Below the pieces are notes generated by a model. It was not told the DNA's origin. It saw only the letters and a program-made list of their open reading frames with translations, and did not search any database. Below, one piece after another: positions 48,213 to 57,001 of a stretch of 64,000 nt of DNA (positions are counted from its first letter, which is position 1; each line of letters starts with the position of its first letter). The stretch comes from CAVVST01 sp963750995. GTDB lineage: Bacteria > Acidobacteriota > Vicinamibacteria > Vicinamibacterales > UBA2999. Where the stretch lies: NCBI GenBank assembly GCA_963750995.1, contig CAVVST010000002.1, positions 124,001-188,000 on the forward strand. The letters run 5' to 3'. Position numbers and translations under genes: made by a program.

Positions 48213-49556
48213 ATGTCCCGGCGCCTCAGCACATCACGCACATCGTACGGTTCGACGTCGCCTCGCATGCGCCTGGCGGGCCCGCTGGCCGGCGCCCGAG
48301 GTTGTCGCTCACTTCATCGAATTGCCCTGGTCATAGGTGCTGTGGCCAGCGCTACCGCCTTGGTCATCAATGTGGCCGCTCAAGTGCAAAGTAAGCCGGT
48401 TGACGCCAAAGATTCAGCCCCTTCTGATGTTGGCGCGCAGCCGACGATTACATGTCCGGCCGGGGCTATCCAAATCCGACCTGCCACGTCAATCCAGACC
48501 ATCGTTAACGCACATCCAGGAAAGACGACGTTCTGTCTGCGAGCCGGCGTGCATCAGTTGACCAGCTCGATCAGGCCGAAGACGGGCAACGTCTTTGTGG
48601 GCGAATACGGCGCGATCCTCGACGGCACCGGCTGGACGACGGCCGATGACACGCAGGCCGCGTTCCGGGCGCACAACGAGGACATCGACTACGTGACCAT
48701 CCGGAATCTCGTGATCCGCAATATGCCCCAGCGTGGGATCCAAGCCTTCTACCAGATGTCCGATCATTGGACGATCGAATACAACGAGATCGCCTTCAAC
48801 AAGTATGGGCTCGAGTTCGGGACCGACTTCACCATCAGGAACAATTACGTCCACCACAACGTGGGCAATCCCTCGTCACCGACTCCGGCGGAGCGGGGCG
48901 GCGGCTACGTGGCACAGTACGCCCATCAAACTACTCTCGGCAGCAACGAGATCGCCTATAACGGCCCGGAACAGAAGGTGGTCGAATCCGCAAATGTGAC
49001 GTTCCGGAACAATTTCGTTCATCACAATCTGGGCGACGGCATTTGGTACGACTCAAATAATACCGGCGCTCTCGTTGAAGGCAACCGCGTGGAGGAAAAC
49101 GGACGCAACGGAATTGTGTACGAAATCAGCAACGGCGCCACCATCCGGAACAACACCCTCCGGCGCAATGGGGGCGACGCAGTGCTGATCTCCGTATCCC
49201 AGAGCGCCCAGATCTACAACAACTCGCTCGAAGCCAATTTCGGCAGCATCCAATATTTCCTCAACTGCGCCTCGCTTCTCGAGGGACACGATCTCAAGAA
49301 CAATGCGGCGTACAACAACACGGTCGTCGTCGGCACGCAGAGCGACGCATACGCGAACGGCTTCAGCTCCACCGCGTGCACCGCAGCACAGCTGGGGCCG
49401 TATCTGAATGGCTCGAAGAACCTCACCTTCTCCGGCGACACCTACCGCGTGCCATCACGCTCCTCGGATCGGTACTTTCTCTGGGGCGGCCCGAAGTATT
49501 GGAATGAGTGGCGGACATTGGGCCACGATGTCGACGGCTCCCTCGTTCAGTATTAA
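48213..49556 (+). CDS. Secreted beta-helix protein 2 (no N-terminal modules)
   Basis: 447 residues. A basic N-terminus and a hydrophobic segment, IALVIGAVASATALVINVAA, act as signal peptide or anchor. The shared domain begins directly at ITCPAGAIQIRPATSIQTIV, about residue 78, with CLRAGVHQLTSSIRPKTGN. Beta-helix repeats follow: DYVTIRNLVIRNMPQRGIQA, HWTIEYNEIAFNKYGLEF, FTIRNNYVHHNVG, VTFRNNFVHHNLGDGIWY, ATIRNNTLRRNGGDAVLI, AQIYNNSLEANFGSIQYF. The end is KYWNEWRTLGHDVDGSLVQ. This is the minimal form of the family, suggesting the C-terminal domain works alone. ATG 48213 has a GGAGCAGG-like site about 10 bases upstream; ATG 48267 is also possible. Confidence 0.85.
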   Translation: MSRRLSTSRTSYGSTSPRMRLAGPLAGARGCRSLHRIALVIGAVASATALVINVAAQVQSKPVDAKDSAPSDVGAQPTITCPAGAIQIRPATSIQTIVNAHPGKTTFCLRAGVHQLTSSIRPKTGNVFVGEYGAILDGTGWTTADDTQAAFRAHNEDIDYVTIRNLVIRNMPQRGIQAFYQMSDHWTIEYNEIAFNKYGLEFGTDFTIRNNYVHHNVGNPSSPTPAERGGGYVAQYAHQTTLGSNEIAYNGPEQKVVESANVTFRNNFVHHNLGDGIWYDSNNTGALVEGNRVEENGRNGIVYEISNGATIRNNTLRRNGGDAVLISVSQSAQIYNNSLEANFGSIQYFLNCASLLEGHDLKNNAAYNNTVVVGTQSDAYANGFSSTACTAAQLGPYLNGSKNLTFSGDTYRVPSRSSDRYFLWGGPKYWNEWRTLGHDVDGSLVQY

Positions 49557-49905
49557 AGGCAATTCTCGCAGTCTTCACCTAGCTGTAGTGTTCCGCCTTT
49601 CAGGCGGACTCCAGTACGGGCTCAAGCCAGCCGCTACAGCTTTGTGAAAGATCAGCTTCTGCCAGATCCGTCCCCCAACCAGTCGGTTGCCGGTCAGTCA
49701 TCGTTCTAACCGCCTACCCCACTCAGTCAAGTCGAGCAACCAGTCCGCAGTTCTCTCCACAACGAACGAAGGAGCGGATGGATCTGGAGGTGGGGTAAGT
49801 CTGCGAAAGACACAGGTGCCACTACAGCGGCGCAGTCGAACAGCCGATATACAACGTCGGGCCTCAGGGCTCAGGCGGGGAGAACGGAAGAAAGGGTATA
49901 TCCAA
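49557..49905. other. Intergenic region between beta-helix genes 2 and 3
   Basis: About 350 bases. It holds the small hairpin at 49592-49608. The rest has an open frame leading into gene 3, but its translation is rich in S, R and N without a domain and is probably not coding. A likely ribosome site, AGAAAGGG, lies about 10 bases before the GTG at 49906. Confidence 0.45.
49592..49608 (+). terminator. Short hairpin after beta-helix gene 2
   Basis: TCCGCC and GGCGGA form a six-base-pair stem with loop TTTCA, 36 bases after the stop. There is no T tract. It is weaker than the terminators of the other copies. Confidence 0.4.
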
Positions 49906-51417
49906 GTGTTACGTTTGACCCGATCCAGGCTTTCATTTTCAGTCATCTTGTTCACGCTGCTTCTTCCAGCGCAAGTGTCGGCGCAGGACGCTATCTCCGT
50001 TACTCCGCAGTCATTTACACTTCAAGCCAACGTCGGCACGAATGTGCCAACCCAAACGGCCAACGTGCGGAAGCTGAAAAATGGCCTCGTCAAATGGTCA
50101 GTTGTGCCGCCGGATAAATCATGGCTGAGGGTCTCACCAACCAGCGGCCAGAACAATTTGCCGCTCTCTTTAAGTTTCCAAACGGAGACCTTGCCGGCCG
50201 GGTCGCACCAGACCTCATTTCGTGTGGTGAGCGGCACGACGTCCATTCCGGTCACCGTGCAGTTGACGATGATCGCGGTGGCGCCCACGTTGACTGTCGG
50301 GCCGCAGTCTTCGATTACGTGTCCGACGGGAGCCGCCGATATCTTGCCTGGCCAGTCGATCCAACTGGCCGTCGACTCGAATGTCGGCGAGACCACGTTC
50401 TGTCTGCGCGCCGGCGTGCATCAGTTGACCAGCTCGATCAGGCCGAAGACGGGCAACATGTTTGTCGGCGAATACGGGGCGATCCTCGACGGCACCGGCT
50501 GGACGACGGCCGATGACACCCAGGCCGCGTTCCGGGCGCACAACGAAGACATCGACAACGTGACCATCCGGAATCTCGTGATCCGCAAGATGCCCCAGCG
50601 TGGTATCCAGACGTTCTACTGGATGTCTGATCACTGGACGATCGAATACAACGAGATTGCCTTCAACAAATACGGCATCGAATTTGCCCCGGACTCCACG
50701 ATCCGGAATAACTACATCCACCACAACGTGGGCGCTCCCGGTCAGGCGGCCGACCGGGGCGGCGGCTATGTCGCACAGTACGCCCATAACACAACCTTCG
50801 ACAGCAACGAGATCGCCTATAACGGCTCGGAACAGAAGGTGGTCGAATCCGCAAATGTGACGTTCCGCAACAACTTCGTCCATCACAATGAACGCGACGG
50901 CATCTGGTACGACAGCAACAACAATGCGGGCGCACTCATCGAAGGCAACCGCGTGGAGGACAACGGACGCACCGGGATTTCCTTCGAGGCCAGCATCGGC
51001 GCCACCATCCGGAACAACACCCTCCGGCGCAATAAGGGCGACGCGGTGTTGATCTCCATGTCCCAGAACGCCCAGGTCTACAACAACTCGCTCGAAGCCA
51101 ATGTCGGGGGCATCGAATATTTCCTCAACTGCGACGCGCTTTCCCTGGGGCAGGATGTCAGGAACAATGCGACGTACAACAACACGGTCGTCGTCGGCAC
51201 CCAGAGCGACGCGTACGCGAGCGGCTTCAGCGCCACCTTTTCGTGCACCTCAACACAGCTGGGGCCGTATCTGAATGGCTCGAAAAACCTGACCTTCTCC
51301 CGCAACACCTACCGCGTGCCATCCGCCACTGGCCGGTACTGGCTCTGGGGCGGCTGGAAGTATTGGAATGAGTGGCAGGCACTCGGGCACGATCTCAACG
51401 GGAGCGTGTCTCAGTAG
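49906..51417 (+). CDS. Secreted beta-helix protein 3 with N-terminal BACON-like domain
   Basis: 503 residues from GTG 49906. Signal peptide LSFSVILFTLLLPAQVSAQ, then a beta-sandwich of about 95 residues like BACON domains (ISVTPQSFTLQANVGTN, SWLRVSPTSGQNN, SHQTSFRVVSGTTSIPVTVQ). The beta-helix domain starts with ITCPTGAADILPGQSIQ and has CLRAGVHQLTSSIRPKTGN, DNVTIRNLVIRKMPQRGIQT, HWTIEYNEIAFNKYGIEF and TFRNNFVHHNERDGIW. There are no Cys-rich repeats. BACON domains in secreted proteins often bind glycans or mucins. Its N-terminal domain matches that of gene 4. Upstream in-frame codons back to 49687 seem unlikely to be translated. Confidence 0.84.
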   Translation: MLRLTRSRLSFSVILFTLLLPAQVSAQDAISVTPQSFTLQANVGTNVPTQTANVRKLKNGLVKWSVVPPDKSWLRVSPTSGQNNLPLSLSFQTETLPAGSHQTSFRVVSGTTSIPVTVQLTMIAVAPTLTVGPQSSITCPTGAADILPGQSIQLAVDSNVGETTFCLRAGVHQLTSSIRPKTGNMFVGEYGAILDGTGWTTADDTQAAFRAHNEDIDNVTIRNLVIRKMPQRGIQTFYWMSDHWTIEYNEIAFNKYGIEFAPDSTIRNNYIHHNVGAPGQAADRGGGYVAQYAHNTTFDSNEIAYNGSEQKVVESANVTFRNNFVHHNERDGIWYDSNNNAGALIEGNRVEDNGRTGISFEASIGATIRNNTLRRNKGDAVLISMSQNAQVYNNSLEANVGGIEYFLNCDALSLGQDVRNNATYNNTVVVGTQSDAYASGFSATFSCTSTQLGPYLNGSKNLTFSRNTYRVPSATGRYWLWGGWKYWNEWQALGHDLNGSVSQ

Positions 51418-51868
51418 GCGTCCCTGAAGCGACAATGCTCTGCCGGCACGTCCGTCGCGACCGAGACGGACGCGCCGTTCCTCTTCGTCCCCCGCTCGAC
51501 CTGCGAGGTCGTTACCTTAGGAGCCAGCGGCGCAGCGCTGACGAGCAGCCCAGTTTCTCGGCAATCGATCGAATGGCCGCCGACTGCGAGGGCCACTCCT
51601 CGTATGGTCGAAGAGCATCCGGACGGCGTTCAAGCCTGTAATTCGCGCACCACAAATCCCCTCTGAATCTTCGCGGTCGCGCGGCGAAAATTCTCGCGTC
51701 TGTGCGGAAACTCGGCGCATTTTCTGGCTGAAACGTGTTCGGTATCCATGTTGCTCTACCGCTGAACGTCCCCCTGTGTATCAAGGGTTGGGTCGCACCT
51801 GTGTGCAGATTCCCGGTTACGGGTCCAGCAGATGTGTGCCCAACGCTAGCGGTGAGGAGAACACACAC
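51418..51868. other. Intergenic region between beta-helix genes 3 and 4
   Basis: About 450 bases. It contains the hairpin at 51444-51477. The remaining sequence has no gene and probably carries the promoter of gene 4. A GGTGAGGAGA ribosome site lies about nine bases before ATG 51869. Confidence 0.5.
51444..51477 (+). terminator. Hairpin terminator after beta-helix gene 3
   Basis: CGGCACGTCCGTC (51444-51456) pairs with GACGGACGCGCCG (51465-51477) with one mismatch and an eight-base loop. TTCCTCTTCG follows. The stem sequence resembles those after genes 4 and 5. Confidence 0.7.
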
Positions 51869-54307
51869 ATGTCCCGTTCTGCACGGTCTGGCGCACTCGT
51901 TGTCTTGGTTTTCTCTGCGGTCCTTCTGCCCCTGCGGGCGGCTGCGCAACCCGTTCTGTCGGTCAGCCCGACCTCAGTCAATCTTCAAGGGACCGCCGGC
52001 AGCAATGTGACCTCCAGCACGGTGCGCGTAAGCAACGCGGGTAACCGAGCCCTCAGATGGTCCATCGTGTCTCCGACCGTGCCATGGCTGACGGTGTCGC
52101 CGAGCAGGGGCGTGAATAGCGGCACGCTCACCTTGACCTTTCACACGTCCGGCTTACCAGCGGGACAGCACTTGACCTCGTTCAGAGTTGAAACCGAGAG
52201 CGGAAGCCCGGTGACTGTTTCGGTGGAAATCAATCTTGGCGCTGCCAGGGTGGTTCCGACACTGGCGGTGGCATGTCCGTCCGCCATGACGCTTTCCTCG
52301 TCCACTGGGTCGGCGATGGCCGTGAGTTATAGCGCTACGACATCGGGAGGCGTCGCGCCGGTGACGGTGTCCGGGAACCCCGCATCGGGCAGCATGTTCC
52401 CTGTCGGAACGACAACCGTATCAGTGAATGCGAAGTCCAGCGACGGGCAAACCGCCAGCTGCAATTTCCCGGTAACTGTTACTTCTACAGTCGCCAGGCT
52501 CACCGTATCGTGTCCTTCCAATATGACCGTGGCGTCGTCGAATGGTTCGCCGGTCGCTGTGACCTACAGCGCCACCACGTCGGGAGGCGTCGCGCCGGTG
52601 ACGGTGTCCGGGAACCCCGCATCGGGCAGCATGTTCCCTGTCGCAACGACAACCGTATCAGTGAATGCGAAGTCCAGCGACGGGCAAACCGCCAGCTGCA
52701 ATTTCCCGGTAACTGTTACTTCTACCGTCGCCAGGCTGATCGTGTCGTGTCCTTCAAATACGACCGTGGCGTCGTCGAACGGTTCGTCCGTTCCGGTGAC
52801 CTATTCGCCCACGACGTCCGGCGGCGTCGCGCCAGTCACGGTAAACGCCAGCCCCTCGTCGGGCAGCCAGTTTGCCGTCGGCACGACAACCGTACAGGTG
52901 AACGCGAGTTCTGGCGACGGGCAGACCGCGAGCTGCAGCTTTACCGTGACGGTCACGGTACCACCATCGGGTGACTGGACGTTCTGCGCCTCGGAAGGCG
53001 GCTTCTGCGCGTTCAGCGGCACTGCGAACGTACGCTATGGGGCGAACGGCGCCTACTTCTACAAATCGTTGTCTGGCGGCACCGCCTGCACGAACAGCGT
53101 GTTCGGTGATCCTGCGTATGGTACGCCCAAACAGTGCTGGGTCGGAGGGACGACGCCCACCCCCACTCCCACTCCCACGTCGTATGGGACGCGCTCGACG
53201 ATTACGTGTCCAATTGGCGCCCTTGACATCTGGCCAGGCAGCGTCATCCCGCACATTGTCAGCCTGCATTCGGCCAGGACCACGTACTGTCTGCGAGCTG
53301 GTGTGCATTCGCTGACCAGCTCGATCGTACCAAAGACCGGTGATACGTTCATCGGCGAGTACGGCGCAATCCTGGACGGCACCGGCTGGACGACGAGCGA
53401 TGACACGCAGGCCGCGTTCCGCGCGCACAACCAGGACATCGACTACGTGACCATCCGCAATCTCGTGATCCGGCACATGCCGCAGCAGGGCATCCATACG
53501 TACTACTGGATGTCCGATCACTGGACGATCGAATACAACGAGATTGCCTATAACAAAACGGGTCTCGAGTTCGGGCCTGATTTCACCATCAGGAACAATT
53601 ACATCCACCACAACGTGGGCAACGCGTCATCCTCCATTCCGGCCGAGCGGGGCGGCGGCTACGTGGGGGGTTCGGCCCATAATACGACCTTCGACAGCAA
53701 CGAGATCGCCTATAACGGCCCGGAACAGAAGGTCGTGCAGTCGGCGAACGTGACGTTCCGCGACAACTTCGTCCATCACAATCTCCGCGACGGCATCTGG
53801 TACGACAGCAACACCAGCGGGGGCGCACTCATCGAGGGCAACCGCGTGGAGGACAACGGACGCATCGGGATTGCCTTCGAGGCCAGCATCGGCGCCACCA
53901 TCCGGAACAACACGGTCCGGCGCAATGCGGGCGACGCGGTGTTTATCTCCATGTCCCAGAACGCCCAGATCTACAACAACTCGCTCGAAGCCAATTTCGG
54001 GGGCATCGAATATTTTCTCAACTGCGGCGCGCTTTCCCTGGGCGAGGATGTCAAGAACAATGCGGCCTACGACAACACGGTCGTCGTCGGCACGCAGAGC
54101 GTGTACACGAACGCCTTCAGCGCCACCTCCTCGTGCACCTCAACACAGCTGGCGCCGTATCTGAATGGCTCGAAGAATCTGACCTTTTCCCGCGGCGCGT
54201 ACCGCGTGCCATCAGTCACTGGCCGGTACTTGCTCTGGGGCGACTGGAAGTATTGGAGTCAGTGGCAGGCACTGGGGCACGATCTCGACGGCAGCATGAC
54301 CCAGTAA
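51869..54307 (+). CDS. Secreted beta-helix protein 4 with BACON-like, three HYR-like and one Cys-rich module
   Basis: 812 residues, the largest copy and intact. Signal peptide ALVVLVFSAVLLPLRAAAQ, BACON-like domain at about residues 28-125 (LSVSPTSVNLQGTAGSN, PWLTVSPSRGVNSG), then three HYR-like domains of 79 residues each at about 135-365 (SGNPASGSMFPVGTTTVSVN, GQTASCNFPVTVTSTV). One Cys-rich module follows (DWTFCASEGGFCAFSGTANV, RYGANGAYFYKSL, CTNSVFGDPAYGTPKQC) and a PTPTPTPT linker. The beta-helix domain from ITCPIGALDIWPGSVIPHIV completes it. The modules are all typical of secreted glycan- or surface-binding proteins. ATG 51869 has a good ribosome site. Confidence 0.87.
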   Translation: MSRSARSGALVVLVFSAVLLPLRAAAQPVLSVSPTSVNLQGTAGSNVTSSTVRVSNAGNRALRWSIVSPTVPWLTVSPSRGVNSGTLTLTFHTSGLPAGQHLTSFRVETESGSPVTVSVEINLGAARVVPTLAVACPSAMTLSSSTGSAMAVSYSATTSGGVAPVTVSGNPASGSMFPVGTTTVSVNAKSSDGQTASCNFPVTVTSTVARLTVSCPSNMTVASSNGSPVAVTYSATTSGGVAPVTVSGNPASGSMFPVATTTVSVNAKSSDGQTASCNFPVTVTSTVARLIVSCPSNTTVASSNGSSVPVTYSPTTSGGVAPVTVNASPSSGSQFAVGTTTVQVNASSGDGQTASCSFTVTVTVPPSGDWTFCASEGGFCAFSGTANVRYGANGAYFYKSLSGGTACTNSVFGDPAYGTPKQCWVGGTTPTPTPTPTSYGTRSTITCPIGALDIWPGSVIPHIVSLHSARTTYCLRAGVHSLTSSIVPKTGDTFIGEYGAILDGTGWTTSDDTQAAFRAHNQDIDYVTIRNLVIRHMPQQGIHTYYWMSDHWTIEYNEIAYNKTGLEFGPDFTIRNNYIHHNVGNASSSIPAERGGGYVGGSAHNTTFDSNEIAYNGPEQKVVQSANVTFRDNFVHHNLRDGIWYDSNTSGGALIEGNRVEDNGRIGIAFEASIGATIRNNTVRRNAGDAVFISMSQNAQIYNNSLEANFGGIEYFLNCGALSLGEDVKNNAAYDNTVVVGTQSVYTNAFSATSSCTSTQLAPYLNGSKNLTFSRGAYRVPSVTGRYLLWGDWKYWSQWQALGHDLDGSMTQ
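52274..52966 (+). repeat. Three tandem 237-base HYR-domain repeats
   Basis: Period of 237 bases, each beginning with TGTCC (52274, 52511 and 52748). Copies 1 and 2 are identical over about 160 bases apart from single substitutions, which implies recent duplication or conversion. Copy 3 is more diverged. The reading frame is kept. Confidence 0.85.
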
Positions 54308-54330
54308 CTGCTGAACCGGGCGCTTTCTGA

Positions 54331-54364
54331 CGGCGCGTTCGCAGCACCTTAAGCGGACGCGCCG
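54331..54364 (+). terminator. Hairpin terminator after beta-helix gene 4
   Basis: CGGCGCGTTCGC (54331-54342) pairs with GCGGACGCGCCG (54353-54364), one G:U pair, loop of ten bases. It lies 24 bases after the stop. The following sequence is only moderately T-rich. Confidence 0.6.
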
Positions 54365-54607
54365 CTCGCGGTCCTCGCCATTTCCCCTGGCGGTGCGCCG
54401 ACGGACGCAATCCGCGTTGGCTCGCGGGCCTGACCGCGTGGCGGGTGCGCGAAAACCGCCGCAGCGGAACCGTGCCGAGCCGCGTTGGCAGAATCTGTGC
54501 GCGTTTTTACGCGTCGGATGGCCCCGTCTACCGCCAGCGACCATCGCTTCCAGTTGGTGCCGCTCGCTCTCGTCCAATGGATTAGTGTGAAAGATTTGGG
54601 TGTAGGA

Positions 54608-54700
54608 GTTACACAGGTGCCTTTTCTGTCTGCTGCATGCTTCGTAAAGACGCCAAATTTGGCACACATTATCGCTGGCTAACTAGGCACGGTCATTGCC
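54608..54700 (+). promoter_or_regulatory. Conserved upstream element of beta-helix gene 5
   Basis: A 93-base block that aligns without gaps to 56729-56821, about 71 of 93 bases the same by eye. The core is TTCGTAAAG-CGCCAAA, ATTATCGC and CGGTCATTGCC. A perfect palindrome, GCCAAATTTGGC, lies at 54652-54663 in this copy. Both blocks end about 180 bases before their start codons, so a shared promoter or operator is likely. Confidence 0.6.
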
Positions 54701-54882
54701 CGTGGGGGCGCGTCCCTTAGTTGTGAGTTCGCTCGCGATTCCGCCGTTTTCCAGCCGTCTTGCGCGGTCGGCCCGAAACGTCACGGCTTCGCACGGCTGA
54801 CCCCCGCCTCTGGCGCGGCGGCACGGGGACGACGACCGGCGTTTAGGAAGCGATTCCGATCATTCTCAATTCAGGAGCCCTA

Positions 54883-56532
54883 ATGACGATCCGCCACATC
54901 GCCGTCTCGCTATTTGTGTGCCTCGCGGCCCTTCTACTCTTCTCAGCGCCGGCATCAGCGCAAACGAGCGAGTGGACCGTCTGCGCATCGGAAGGTAAGG
55001 TCTGCGCATTTAGCGGCACCCAGCAGGTGCGGTACGGTGCAAACGGTTCGTATGTCTACAGGTCGTTGTCGGATGGCATCTTCTGTTCGAACGGCGTGTT
55101 CGGCGATCCTGCGCCCGGTGCGGTCAAGGAGTGCGCCATTAGTGGTGCGACCACCAACTGGAGCCTTTGTGCGTGGGAAGGTGGGGTCTGCGCATTTAGC
55201 GGCACCCAGCAGGTGCGGTACGGGGCAGACGGTTCGTATGTCTACAGGTGGTTCTCCGATGGCATCTTCTGTTCGAACATCGTGTTCGGCGATCCTGAGT
55301 ACGGTGCGGTCAAGCAGTGCTCGATTGGCGGGACAGCGTCGACCTCGACTTCGCCCCCGCCTACAACCTCGACCTCGCCCCCGCCTACAGCGGCCGTCGC
55401 CTCGGGTTATGGGCCGCACTGGACGATTACCTGTCCATCCGGCGCGGCCGACATTTGGCCAGGCAGCTCAATCCAGAACGTCGTCAACAACCATCCGGCA
55501 GGGACGACCTACTGTCTGCGAGCCGGGGTACATTCGCTGGCCAGCTCGATCACGCCGAAACGCGGCGATACCTTCGTGGGGGAGTACGGCGCCACCCTCG
55601 ACGGCTCCGGCTGGCGGACGAGCGATGACACGCAGGCCGCGTTCCGGGCGCACAACCAGGACATCGACTACGTGACCATCCGCAATCTCGTGATCCGGAA
55701 CATGCCCCACCAGGGCATCCATACGTACTACTGGATGTCCGATCACTGGACGATCGAATACAACGAGATTGCCTATAACAAGTGGGGCCTCGAATTTTCG
55801 CCCGACTTCACCATCAGGCACAATTACATCCACCACAACGTGGGCAACCCGACATCCTCCATTCCGGCCGACCGGGGCGGCGGCTACCTGGCACAGTCCG
55901 CCCATAACACGACCTTCGACAGCAACGAGATCGCCTATAACGGCCCGGAACAGAAGGTGGTGCAGTCGGCGAACGTGACGTTCCGCAACAACTTCGTCCA
56001 TCACAATCTCCGCGACGGCATCTGGTACGACAGCAACACCAACGGGGGCGCACTCATCGAATACAACCTCGTGGAGGACAACGGACGCAACGCGATTTCC
56101 TTCGAGGCCAGCATCGGCGCCACCATCCGGAACAACACGGTTCTGCGCAATGCGGGCGACGCGGTGTTTATCTCCATGTCCCAGAACGCCCAGATCTACA
56201 ACAACTGGCTCGAGGCCAATGTCGGGGGTATCGAATATTTCCTCTATTGCGGCGCGCTTTCCCTGGGCGAGGATGTCACGAACAATGCGGCGTACGCCAA
56301 CACGGTCGTCGTCGGCACGCAGAGCTACGCGTACGCGAGCGCCTTCAGCTCCACCGCGTGCACCTCGGCCCAGCTGGGGCCGTATATGAATGGCTGGAAA
56401 AACCTGACCTTCTCCCGCAACACCTACTCCGTGCCATCCGCCACTGGCCGGTACTTGCTCTGGGGCGGCTGGAAGCATTGGAATGAGTGGCAGGCACTGG
56501 GGCACGATCTCGACGGCCGCATGTCTCAATAG
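54883..56532 (+). CDS. Secreted beta-helix protein 5, two Cys-rich repeats
   Basis: 549 residues, intact. Signal peptide HIAVSLFVCLAALLLFSAPA. Two Cys-rich modules (EWTVCASEGKVCAFSGTQQV with CSNGVFGDPAPGAVKEC; NWSLCAWEGGVCAFSGTQQV with CSNIVFGDPEYGAVKQC). A linker of repeated SPPPT segments leads to the beta-helix domain, from ITCPSGAADIWPGSSIQNVV at about residue 180. The beta-helix coding part is nearly identical in nucleotides to those of genes 1 and 6. In two places GNRVEDNG and NNTVRRN of the paralogues read YNLVEDNG and NNTVLRN. ATG 54883 follows CAGGAGCCCTA. Confidence 0.87.
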   Translation: MTIRHIAVSLFVCLAALLLFSAPASAQTSEWTVCASEGKVCAFSGTQQVRYGANGSYVYRSLSDGIFCSNGVFGDPAPGAVKECAISGATTNWSLCAWEGGVCAFSGTQQVRYGADGSYVYRWFSDGIFCSNIVFGDPEYGAVKQCSIGGTASTSTSPPPTTSTSPPPTAAVASGYGPHWTITCPSGAADIWPGSSIQNVVNNHPAGTTYCLRAGVHSLASSITPKRGDTFVGEYGATLDGSGWRTSDDTQAAFRAHNQDIDYVTIRNLVIRNMPHQGIHTYYWMSDHWTIEYNEIAYNKWGLEFSPDFTIRHNYIHHNVGNPTSSIPADRGGGYLAQSAHNTTFDSNEIAYNGPEQKVVQSANVTFRNNFVHHNLRDGIWYDSNTNGGALIEYNLVEDNGRNAISFEASIGATIRNNTVLRNAGDAVFISMSQNAQIYNNWLEANVGGIEYFLYCGALSLGEDVTNNAAYANTVVVGTQSYAYASAFSSTACTSAQLGPYMNGWKNLTFSRNTYSVPSATGRYLLWGGWKHWNEWQALGHDLDGRMSQ

Positions 56533-56559
56533 ACTTTCCACAAACGTCATTTCTCTGGC

Positions 56560-56590
56560 CGGCGCATCCGTCAGTCACACGGACGCGCCG
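56560..56590 (+). terminator. Hairpin terminator after beta-helix gene 5
   Basis: CGGCGCATCCGT (56560-56571) pairs with ACGGACGCGCCG (56579-56590), one mismatch, seven-base loop, followed by TTCGGCTTCTTCCC. The same stem theme occurs after genes 3, 4 and 7. Confidence 0.7.
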
Positions 56591-56728
56591 TTCGGCTTCT
56601 TCCCTCGCTCACATTTGTGGAAAGCCAGACGTGCCCCCCAAAGGGCGATGACGAGCCGGATCGCTCGCGCGACCAGTGATCGGACTGCGGGCTTCGGTGA
56701 TTCAGGAACAGACAGATTTGAAATAAAG

Positions 56729-56821
56729 GTTACATAGCCGCGTTTTCCGTCTTTTGTACGTTTCGTAAAGGCGCCAAAAATTGCGCGCATTATCGCGGCA
56801 TAACTTGGTGCGGTCATTGCC
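56729..56821 (+). promoter_or_regulatory. Conserved upstream element of beta-helix gene 6
   Basis: Second copy of the 93-base block described upstream of gene 5, with TTCGTAAAGGCGCCAAAA, ATTATCGCGG and CGGTCATTGCC. The palindrome of the first copy is not kept. The block ends 180 bases before ATG 57002. Confidence 0.6.
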
Positions 56822-57001
56822 AAGAAGCGCGCGTTTCTTTGCTGTAACGACGGTTCGACTCTGCCGTTTTTGACGTCCTGAACGGCTGCGCGGATCCGAA
56901 TTACCAGCTGCCGCTGGTCCCAGCCCAGTCGCGCCTCTGCATGGGCATGCCCGGCGACAGGAAGTCCCCCCTTCCAAAGATCTTCGCCAGTAGGAGCCTA
57001 A

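Larger units (their letters stand above)
54308..54882. other. Intergenic region between beta-helix genes 4 and 5
   Basis: About 575 bases. It holds a hairpin (54331-54364) and a block conserved upstream of gene 6 (54608-54700). Just before ATG 54883 is a CAGGAGCCCTA ribosome site, matching TAGGAGCCTAA before gene 6. No coding capacity is evident. Confidence 0.55.
56533..57001. other. Intergenic region between beta-helix genes 5 and 6
   Basis: About 470 bases with the hairpin at 56560-56590, the conserved block at 56729-56821 and a TAGGAGCC ribosome site just before ATG 57002. No gene is seen. Confidence 0.55.

Noticed and set aside
50215..50886. Minus-strand frames of 200-360 codons opposite each beta-helix gene
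   Set aside because: They recur opposite each paralogue because the DNA is conserved; their valine- and aspartate-rich translations are antisense shadows.
54608..54700. Conserved upstream block considered as a cyclic di-GMP riboswitch
   Set aside because: I could not fit the known conserved bases and paired stems of that class; kept only as an unassigned regulatory element.
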